From: JBLHKS01 sp047620505
Lineage (GTDB): Bacteria; Verrucomicrobiota; Verrucomicrobiia; Verrucomicrobiales; DEV007
NCBI GenBank assembly: GCA_047620505.1
Contig: JBLHKS010000116.1
Coordinates: forward strand, 1 to 23,028
DNA: 23,028 nucleotides
Direction: 5' to 3'
Shown: piece after piece, positions 15,472 through 21,141 of the stretch
How the letters are laid out: every line of letters begins with the position of its first letter
How positions within the stretch are numbered: the first letter of the stretch is position 1
Program-made: the position numbers and the translations under genes
Notes under the pieces: generated by a model
The model's input: only the letters and a program-made list of their open reading frames with translations
Told to the model about the DNA's origin: nothing
Database searches by the model: none

Positions 15472-15499
15472 TTGATCACAGTTGGCGAAAATTGATCAC
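15472..15499. repeat. Tandem direct repeat, two helical turns apart, upstream of amt
   Basis: TTGATCAC occurs at 15472-15479 and again at 15492-15499, exactly 20 bp apart. The flanks are related ('TTTTTGATCACAGT' and 'AATTGATCACTGT'). Each repeat contains the palindrome TGATCA. The pair lies 43-85 bp upstream of the sigma-54-like element of amt and 44-71 bp upstream of the divergent small membrane-protein gene. The phasing suits binding of two regulator dimers on one DNA face, for example an enhancer-binding protein or a repressor. Function is inferred. Confidence 0.4.
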
Positions 15500-15542
15500 T
15501 GTCTTGGCCTTGAAGGCGCGCCGGGGTCGGCCATCATGCGGA

Positions 15543-15788
15543 ATGTCGATTTTCGAAATTCAGCAGCTGCTGGCTACAGTCGATCCCGTCGATGAGGAGG
15601 CTCGAAAGGCGGTGCTGACCGAGCTGCTCGAAACCGGCGCGAAAATCGGCGGAATTCTCATCCTGGTGGCGACGTTCGCGTGGCTGCGGATGCGATTTAT
15701 CGCTGGAACTCGGCGTCTGCGTGGACCGCGGGAGAAACCGTGGGAGGAATCGATTGAGAAAAAATTACCGCCGCCGAGAGCCGATTAA
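15543..15788 (+). CDS. Small single-span membrane protein, unknown function
   Basis: This is an 81-aa protein starting 'MSIFEIQQLLATVDPVDEEARKAV'. An amphipathic N-terminal helix is followed by one transmembrane segment (about 33-52, 'GAKIGGILILVATFAWLRM') and a basic, Pro-rich cytoplasmic tail ending PPPRAD. The frame is open further upstream to 15462, but that part covers the amt control region and lacks protein character, so the ATG at 15543 is preferred. The SDR gene begins 1 nt after the stop, so the two are almost certainly co-transcribed. No family was recognised. An iterated-palindrome copy (15561-15573) encodes the IQQLLA segment. Confidence 0.6.
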   Translation: MSIFEIQQLLATVDPVDEEARKAVLTELLETGAKIGGILILVATFAWLRMRFIAGTRRLRGPREKPWEESIEKKLPPPRAD

Positions 15789-15789
15789 A

Positions 15790-16563
15790 ATGAACCTGGG
15801 AATCAAAAATCAAGGCGTCGTCGTCGTCGGTGGCGCGCAGGGAATCGGGCGGGCGATTGCAAAGGCGTTCGCGGAAGAAGGCTGCCGTGTTGGAGTCGCG
15901 GATCTCGCGCCAGGCGGCGAATTCGAGCACGAAGAAGCGGTCGACGTAACCGATTTCTCGGCGATCGAAAAAGCGGCTGGGAACTTCGCGGAGAAACTCG
16001 GGGAAGTCCGGCATGTCGTCTTCGCTGCGGGAGTCGGATCGGGAAAATTCGGGTTTCCGTTCTGGAATCTGGATCCGGCGGATTGGAATCGCGTTCTCGA
16101 CGTGAATCTTCGCGGAGCTGCGAATGTCGCCCACGCGTTTGCGCCAACCCTGACGGGAAATCCGGACGGAACGCTGCTTTTTCTAACCTCGGTCGCTGGC
16201 CAGGTGGGATCCCAGACTGATCCTCCGTACAGCGCTGCGAAAGCCGGTTTGATCAACTTCATGCAGGTCGTTGCGAAGGATTTTGCGCCGTTCCGCTGCC
16301 GAGCAAACTGCATCGCGCCAGGAATGGTGAAGACGAGTTTGAACGAGTCCGTCTGGGCGGCGGGCCAGCAGCTGCTGGCGGAAGAAAAACGCCAAACCTA
16401 CGAATCCTGGGCAGACGAGAAGATCAAGACGATCGCTCCGCTTGGCCGTTGGCAGGAGCCGGAAGAATTCGGTGCAGCGGCGGTGTTTCTGGCTTCAACG
16501 CTGGCCCGAAATATCACGGGTCAGACGATCAACATCGACGGCGGGCAAGTGATGCACTCGTAG
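15790..16563 (+). CDS. Short-chain dehydrogenase/reductase (classical SDR)
   Basis: This is a 257-aa cytoplasmic NAD(P)-dependent oxidoreductase. The cofactor loop is 'VVVGGAQGIGRAIAKAF' (11-27), with D38 after strand 2 favouring NAD. Catalytic residues are N106 ('LDVNLRGA'), S134 ('LFLTSVAG'), Y147 and K151 ('PPYSAAKAG'). 'ITGQTINIDGGQVMHS' is the standard C-terminus. The substrate-loop region (about 185-215) contains an Ala/Gln/Glu-rich stretch 'GQQLLAEEKRQTYESW' encoded at the iterated palindrome. The gene follows the small membrane protein with 1 nt between them and converges with the envelope protein gene 10 nt away. The family is certain; the substrate is unknown. Confidence 0.92.
   Translation: MNLGIKNQGVVVVGGAQGIGRAIAKAFAEEGCRVGVADLAPGGEFEHEEAVDVTDFSAIEKAAGNFAEKLGEVRHVVFAAGVGSGKFGFPFWNLDPADWNRVLDVNLRGAANVAHAFAPTLTGNPDGTLLFLTSVAGQVGSQTDPPYSAAKAGLINFMQVVAKDFAPFRCRANCIAPGMVKTSLNESVWAAGQQLLAEEKRQTYESWADEKIKTIAPLGRWQEPEEFGAAAVFLASTLARNITGQTINIDGGQVMHS
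16365..16378. repeat. Iterated palindrome, perfect 14-bp copy
   Basis: CCAGCAGCTGCTGG is perfectly self-complementary. It is one of two full copies in the window (the other is at 12204-12217) of a word found 14 times in complete or partial form. Here it lies inside the SDR gene in frame as Q-Q-L-L-A. Confidence 0.7.
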
Positions 16564-16573
16564 CCGATCCGGA

Positions 16574-16948
16574 TCAGGATCTCTTCGGCGGGTAGATGAT
16601 AATTTCGTCGCCGAGATGCGGTCGGTTCGTATCGGCACCGTTCAGACGGAGATCGAGAAAGCCAATCGATGACTGGTTTTTGGACACGTCTTCCACGATG
16701 CCGATGATGATCACCCTGCCTTTCCGGCGCACCGCGAAATGGTTGCCCACTTTGATTCCTTTGCTCGAACCGGCGTTGGTGACCGCAAAGCCCCAGTTCC
16801 CGTTGTAGGCGATCACCTTTCCGATCGCCGGGGCGTTGGCCAGGAGTTCTGGATCAACCGTGATCGGCTTAGGAGCGGCCGAAACCGCCAAAACTCCAAA
16901 AATGGTCAGCGCTGCAAAGATTGCGAAGGCTGCTGACCGGAAATTCAT
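16574..16948 (-). CDS. Small secreted protein homologous to the C-terminal domain of its neighbour
   Basis: This is a 124-aa protein with a Sec signal peptide (1-24, 'FAIFAALTIFGVLAVSAA'). The mature domain (about 38-124) runs 'APAIGKVIAYNGNWGFAVTN', 'GSSKGIKVGNHFAVRRKG' and 'LGDEIIIYPP'. It aligns along its length with the last 85 residues of the upstream gene ('APAVAKVVKYDADWLFVVLD', 'GSTRNIVSDQKFAVRRGG', 'EGDDVIGYP'). The pattern of short beta strands around 'VG..F.VRR.G' resembles beta-barrel modules of flagellar assembly protein FlgT and related envelope proteins, but I cannot assign a family. It lies 19 nt downstream of the larger paralogue on the same strand, so the pair is probably one operon acting in the periplasm. 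Confidence 0.72.
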   Translation of the reverse strand: MNFRSAAFAIFAALTIFGVLAVSAAPKPITVDPELLANAPAIGKVIAYNGNWGFAVTNAGSSKGIKVGNHFAVRRKGRVIIIGIVEDVSKNQSSIGFLDLRLNGADTNRPHLGDEIIIYPPKRS

Positions 16949-16967
16949 GAAAACGAGCTGCTAAAAA

Positions 16968-17978
16968 TCAAAAGAGCGGATAGCCGATCACGTCGTCACC
17001 TTCTTGAGGCTTGGGAGCGTCAGGCTTGTGGCGGACAGGGCCGATCAAGTCAGCAGTGGAGTGATCGATGTCGACTTCGTCAACTTGAACGATGCAGATG
17101 AGTTCACCGCCGCGCCGAACGGCGAATTTCTGGTCAGACACGATGTTGCGCGTGCTGCCGCCGTCGAGCACAACGAAAAGCCAATCCGCATCGTATTTTA
17201 CAACTTTAGCGACGGCAGGGGCGTCGATGATCCGCTGTTCGGCCGCAGAGACTGGCTTCTTTTCCTCTAACTGGATTTGCTCGGGGCCGATCAAGAACGC
17301 CGACGAGTTGGAGCCATCTGCTTCCGGGGCGACACCGGGCTGCTGAGCCTGAGCTGGTTGAGCTGGCTGAGGCTGAATCGGAGGAGCTTTCGGCCCGCCT
17401 CCGTTGTTCAGAGACATGTCCGCGAACTGCTTGCCGATGAATTCGCGCTCTTCCCGAATCGCCGCGAGCTGACGGTCAAGATCGGCGTTTGCGCTGGAAA
17501 GTGGCTGACGCGGCGTGGCCGGCTCGATTTGAGCTGGCACAGGCGCAGGTTGATACGGAGCGGTCGGGTTTGGCTGCGGCTGGGCTGCGTAGTTCGGTTG
17601 CGGCTGGACTTGCACTGGCTGCTGATAAGCCTGCTGAGCTGTGGCCGGGCTCGGAACTCCAACGGTCGGCTGATAGCCGGGTGCAGAGGCGACGACCTGG
17701 CTTTTTTGCTGGAGCAGCAGCTGTTCCTGATCCTGGAGCATTTTATCGGCAAGGAGTCGTTCTTCCTGCCTCAGCAGAAAGCGTTCCTGGCTGTAATAAG
17801 TCTGCTTTTCGTTGACGTTAAATCCGATGATGAAGCCGAGAAGCAGCACGCAAAGCACCAGAAGCGCCCGGGTGAAAAAGAGGGAAAAGATGGGCGATCG
17901 ATACTCCCTTTCAGAGGTAGCGCGCTCGCGGCGAACTTCTTTTTTGGTCTTCGGATTGGATTTTACGATACGAAACAT
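16968..17978 (-). CDS. Membrane-anchored coiled-coil/Pro-Gln-rich protein with a C-terminal domain shared with the next gene
   Basis: This is a 336-aa protein. I chose the ATG at 17978 because a strong AGGAGG lies 8 nt upstream; an ATG at 18035 would add 19 residues. A basic cytoplasmic N-terminus (1-30) precedes one transmembrane helix (about 35-55, 'FFTRALLVLCVLLLGFIIGF'). Next comes a Gln/Glu/Leu-rich coiled coil (about 60-95), then a long Pro/Gln/Ala-rich linker (about 98-165 and 190-225) with a second short coiled coil between. The C-terminal domain (about 255-336) is homologous to the following small secreted protein. The order suggests a cell-envelope tether that holds the beta domain away from the membrane. 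It is divergent from the sigma-factor gene. No known family was recognised. Confidence 0.75.
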   Translation of the reverse strand: MFRIVKSNPKTKKEVRRERATSEREYRSPIFSLFFTRALLVLCVLLLGFIIGFNVNEKQTYYSQERFLLRQEERLLADKMLQDQEQLLLQQKSQVVASAPGYQPTVGVPSPATAQQAYQQPVQVQPQPNYAAQPQPNPTAPYQPAPVPAQIEPATPRQPLSSANADLDRQLAAIREEREFIGKQFADMSLNNGGGPKAPPIQPQPAQPAQAQQPGVAPEADGSNSSAFLIGPEQIQLEEKKPVSAAEQRIIDAPAVAKVVKYDADWLFVVLDGGSTRNIVSDQKFAVRRGGELICIVQVDEVDIDHSTADLIGPVRHKPDAPKPQEGDDVIGYPLF

Positions 17979-18108
17979 GCCGGTGTCCTCCTGGTTGGTG
18001 GGGCGGGATTGTAGCGGGAAATCTGCAATGAGCAAAGCCGAAAATTAATCCCAGTCGAGATCGAAGCAATCCACCACTCGATCGGATTGTCGTCGAACGC
18101 TCGGATTT

Positions 18109-18229
18109 AACCTAAGCAGGGATCTGATCGAGAAACTTTTCTCTTTCCTGTTAGGTTCAGACTGTCCGCAGCGGATACGATGCATGGGCGGGTGCCCAAT
18201 CTTCAAATGGAGCGCGAAAAGTTTCTCGA
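18109..18229 (+). promoter_or_regulatory. Nested and long-range inverted repeats across the sigma-factor start
   Basis: AACCTAAGCAGG (18109-18120) pairs with CCTGTTAGGTT (18147-18157) apart from one bulged G. Inside that loop lies GAGAAA-CT-TTTCTC (18130-18143). In addition TCGAGAAACTTTTC (18128-18141) has a perfect 14-nt inverted copy, GAAAAGTTTCTCGA, at 18216-18229, just inside the coding region. The local and long-range pairings share bases, so they exclude each other. In RNA this could switch access to the start codon; in DNA the two copies could be paired operators. Confidence 0.5.
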
Positions 18230-18716
18230 ACACTACATGGAAATCCAGCGACCGCTGAGGGCTTACCTCATGGCGGCCACGGGCGATTTGCATGAGGCCG
18301 ACGACCTCAGCCAGGTCGTATGGCAGGTGCTCTGGAAGAAGCTTGACCAGTTCGATGACGATCGTCCGTTCAAGGCCTGGTCCTTCGGTTTCGCCCGACT
18401 TGAAGTGCTGAAATGGCGTCAACGCAAGGCGCGCTCGCGGGAGGTGTTGTCCGAAGAAGCGCTCGAGAAACTCGCCAACACAAGCTGCGATCAGGCGGAG
18501 CAACTTTCTGCCAGGCACGGTTTTCTGCTTGATTGCATTGGTAAACTCGCGGCTCTGGCTCGCCGGGTTCTCGACCTGAAATACGGGGAAGGCTGGCGCT
18601 CCAGAGAGATTGGCGAGAAGATTAATCGCTCCGCTGAGGCAGTGGACATGATGCTTTCGCGGACCCGAAAAATTCTCCGCGAATGTGTCGAACGAAAAAC
18701 GATGGAGGCCCAATGA
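18180..18716 (+). CDS. ECF-type sigma-70 factor (Rhodopirellula/Verrucomicrobium-like)
   Basis: This is a 178-aa RNA polymerase sigma factor. Residues about 22-84 are region 2 ('DLHEADDLSQVVWQVLWKKLDQFDDDRPFKAWSFGFARLEVLKWRQRK'-like core), which recognises the -10 element. Residues about 115-172 are region 4 ('LARRVLDLKYGEGWRSREIGEKINRSAEAVDMMLSRTRKIL'-like core), for -35 recognition. The pattern matches the ECF group typical of planctomycetes and verrucomicrobia. It overlaps the FecR-like gene by 4 nt (ATGA), so the two are coupled and the FecR-like protein is the probable partner or anti-sigma. Neither ATG (18180 or 18207) has a clear Shine-Dalgarno; the second begins exactly where homology starts. 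The leader carries strong inverted repeats spanning both starts. Confidence 0.9.
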   Translation: MHGRVPNLQMEREKFLEHYMEIQRPLRAYLMAATGDLHEADDLSQVVWQVLWKKLDQFDDDRPFKAWSFGFARLEVLKWRQRKARSREVLSEEALEKLANTSCDQAEQLSARHGFLLDCIGKLAALARRVLDLKYGEGWRSREIGEKINRSAEAVDMMLSRTRKILRECVERKTMEAQ

Positions 18717-20128
18717 GCGAAAATTTACAAGAGCTGACGGATGCCTGGTTCGATGGAACCGCCACTCCGGAAATGGTGGAAAAGCTCAATCGCGCGCTGG
18801 TCGAGGACGAAGAATTTCGCACTGAATTCGTCGTGACCGCGAACCTGATCGCCGAGCTTCCACAAGTGCTCTGCGGCGAAGAACCGGTGATCGAAATGCC
18901 GGTGGTTTCAACGCTGTCGAGACCCCCGTCGACCTGGCAGCTGCTGGCTTTTGCCGCCAGCATTGTGTTTATGCTCGGCGCGATGTTCTACCTGCTGCGC
19001 ACCGTGACGGAAATCCGCGGGCCCGGGAATACCGCAGCCAGCCTGGAACTGGGCGAAGGTCAGGCGCAATTTGAAGGGCGGGTTTTGAACGTTGGAGATC
19101 GCTTTGATCCGCCCGGACGTCTCGTGGCCCTGGGCGAGGAAACGGTCGTGTTTCGTTACCCGGACGGAAGCCGCCTGATCCTGGAAGAGGGTGCCGCGCT
19201 GCGTCTGGAAGGGGGCGAAACCAAGAAGATGTTCCTCGAGCAAGGTGCTTTGCAGGCAGACATCAAGCCTCAGTCCGCCGGGAGCGAAGTGAGCATGGAG
19301 ACCAGCAATTCGAGGGTCACAGTGCTCGGAACTCAATTCCGTTTGGCCACCGCGATCGTAGAAGACCTTCTTGAGGTCAAACACGGCAGAGTCCGCTTGG
19401 AAGAAAAGATGACTGGCGAGGAGCGGATTGCCGAACGAGGCGAGCCCTATGCGATTCCGGGAACCAAACGCAACGAATTCAAATGGGTAATCTATCCTGC
19501 GGGATCGGTACAAACGGGTCCGCCAGCCAGATCATATGAGACGCGGCGTTGGTGGTTTACGGAGGATTTCGAACCCAGCTGGATCAGCCGTATCTGGGAG
19601 ATTGCTGAGCATGATTCGCAGGTCTTCGAGCCGCTCGTCAAATCAGGGAAGGACTTCGCGCTTGAATTAGCATTGAGAAAAGGTCTAACGACGACCGTGC
19701 TGAAAATGTCTCGCCCGCCTGGCACGGGTCCGCCGATTCGTATGCGTCTACGGAGGGTTGTGGGGTGGAATTCCTTTTTTATGCAATACTTCTACCAGCC
19801 GCTAGGAGAGAAGCCTTTGGATATGAATCCTTTGTGCTTGGATTATCCCGCCGGAACCGAATGGGAAACGATTTACCAACATGACGAGCCGGAGCCGCTT
19901 GTCGGGCCGGAAACTTGGAATCATGTCAGGATGGAATACATCAGATATCGGGATGGAAAGCAATGGCAGCTTGAGGTCAGGCGACATTTGAATGGCGAAC
20001 ACCGCTCGACAACGCGGCTCAAAATTGCCTGGACACCGGCTCTGCTTTTCGAAGTCAACTCGGGTGCCTGTTTTCTCGATCAGATATCGGTAGGCGAATT
20101 GTTTCCGAAACAGGAGGAGGCGTACTAA
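18713..20128 (+). CDS. FecR-like membrane protein, likely partner of the ECF sigma factor
   Basis: This is a 471-aa single-span protein. The cytoplasmic N-terminus (1-72, 'LTDAWFDGTATPEMVEKLNRALVEDEEFR'-type helices) resembles an anti-sigma segment. A transmembrane helix spans about 75-96 ('WQLLAFAASIVFMLGAMFYLL'). The FecR domain lies outside at about 110-245, with 'YPDGSRLILEEGAALRL', 'LEQGALQADI' and the hallmark 'SRVTVLGTQFRLAT'. The C-terminal 220 residues are not recognised; their beta-rich, aromatic pattern could be a concanavalin-like domain. The protein should transduce an extracytoplasmic signal to the overlapping sigma gene product. The TM helix is encoded at an iterated-palindrome copy (18938). 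No TonB receptor is adjacent, unlike classical FecIRA. Confidence 0.85.
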   Translation: MSENLQELTDAWFDGTATPEMVEKLNRALVEDEEFRTEFVVTANLIAELPQVLCGEEPVIEMPVVSTLSRPPSTWQLLAFAASIVFMLGAMFYLLRTVTEIRGPGNTAASLELGEGQAQFEGRVLNVGDRFDPPGRLVALGEETVVFRYPDGSRLILEEGAALRLEGGETKKMFLEQGALQADIKPQSAGSEVSMETSNSRVTVLGTQFRLATAIVEDLLEVKHGRVRLEEKMTGEERIAERGEPYAIPGTKRNEFKWVIYPAGSVQTGPPARSYETRRWWFTEDFEPSWISRIWEIAEHDSQVFEPLVKSGKDFALELALRKGLTTTVLKMSRPPGTGPPIRMRLRRVVGWNSFFMQYFYQPLGEKPLDMNPLCLDYPAGTEWETIYQHDEPEPLVGPETWNHVRMEYIRYRDGKQWQLEVRRHLNGEHRSTTRLKIAWTPALLFEVNSGACFLDQISVGELFPKQEEAY

Positions 20129-20175
20129 GCTATTATGCAGTCTTCGTTCAAATATGTTGCCCGGCGTCTTCCCGG

Positions 20176-20301
20176 TTCGTCGAGGAAATCTCGAAACATC
20201 TTCAAATTCCACTCGGCACGGCGCTCTCCAGAATTAAGCAGGCTAGGCATAGACTCAGAACCATGATTCTGGAGGTGCCGCGACCGAGGCGGATTGGCTA
20301 A
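20176..20301 (+). pseudogene. Remnant of a second ECF sigma factor (region 4 only)
   Basis: This frame, too short for normal gene calling, reads 'FVEEISKHLQIPLGTALSRI' then 'KQARHRLRTMILEV' before TAA at 20299-20301. That is a textbook sigma-70 region 4 helix-turn-helix ('EEIA..L.IPLGTV.SRL..AR..LR'). No start, region 2 or linker precedes it; the sequence upstream in frame is not sigma-like and runs into the FecR-like gene. It differs from region 4 of the intact sigma factor upstream, so it comes from another ECF group. It is probably a deletion remnant left beside the sigma/FecR operon. Confidence 0.7.
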
Positions 20302-20380
20302 GATGCTGAGATTAAAATCCGGAGGCATTTTTCTTTTCAAGTTAAGTTGGCGCGCGCGCAGAGATAGCCGAAATGTTCGG

Positions 20381-21088
20381 GTGCCGCGAAAACGACCAAC
20401 TCGAAGAAGACACCAGCCACTCGGGCTCGATATCATTCATGAGGATCGAGACATTATCGTGGCCGACAAAGCGGCGGGCCTCCTGACGATCGGGACTGGC
20501 CGGGATGATGGCCGCACGGCTCACGCGGCTTTGGATGACTACGTGAGAAAGGGGAATCCCAAGTCGCGAAAGCGGATTTTCATCGTTCACCGGCTCGATC
20601 GCGATACTTCAGGCGCGATCGTTTTCGCGAAAACTGAAGAGGCAAAGATGACGCTTCAGGAAAACTGGGCCGCCGCCGAAAAGACGTACCTTGCCTTTGT
20701 TGAAGGCCATCCGGAGGAGCCTGAAGGAACGATTTCGTCTTACCTCGTCGAGAATGAATCCCGGCGAGTTTTCTCCACGACCGACTCCAAAGTTGGGAAA
20801 CTCTCCCACACGAAATACAAGGTTCTGAAGACAATCGGGCAACGTACGCTCCTGGAAATCAGTCTGCTCACGGGTCGTAAGAATCAGATTCGCGTTCACC
20901 TCGCTGATCGAGGCTGGCCGATCGTTGGCGACTCAAAATACGGTCAGAAAATCCGGCACAACAAGAGGCTCGCGCTCCACTCGCACGTCCTGACATTTGA
21001 CCATCCCTTCAGCGGCGAACGGCTTACTTTCACCGCGCCTGCCCCGGATACTTTCCATCGAATGGCCGGAAACCCGAAGTCTGGTTAG
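20381..21088 (+). CDS. RluA-family RNA pseudouridine synthase
   Basis: This is a 235-aa enzyme converting specific uridines in rRNA or tRNA to pseudouridine. The catalytic aspartate is D73 in 'VHRLDRDTSGAIVFAKT', the family signature. 'LLTGRKNQIRVHLADRGWPIVGDSKYG' is motif III, and 'RLALHSHVLTFDHP' follows as usual. A short basic N-terminus ('PRKRPTRRRHQP') precedes 'LDIIHEDRDIIVADKAAGLL', where homology begins. I prefer the GTG at 20381 because the codons from the ATG at 20303 to that point look non-coding; the frame is open from a TTG at 20294. There is no N-terminal S4 domain. The target base is unknown. Confidence 0.9.
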   Translation: MPRKRPTRRRHQPLGLDIIHEDRDIIVADKAAGLLTIGTGRDDGRTAHAALDDYVRKGNPKSRKRIFIVHRLDRDTSGAIVFAKTEEAKMTLQENWAAAEKTYLAFVEGHPEEPEGTISSYLVENESRRVFSTTDSKVGKLSHTKYKVLKTIGQRTLLEISLLTGRKNQIRVHLADRGWPIVGDSKYGQKIRHNKRLALHSHVLTFDHPFSGERLTFTAPAPDTFHRMAGNPKSG

Positions 21089-21141
21089 CGACTACACAAT
21101 TTGATCGACCACGCAGCTTGGGCGGACTAATCTCAATTTCG

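Noticed and set aside
20303..20380. N-terminal extension of the pseudouridine synthase from the ATG at 20303.
   Set aside because: The 26 residues have no family similarity and the frame directly abuts the sigma fragment; the GTG at 20381 fits the family's short basic N-terminus better. It is not excluded.
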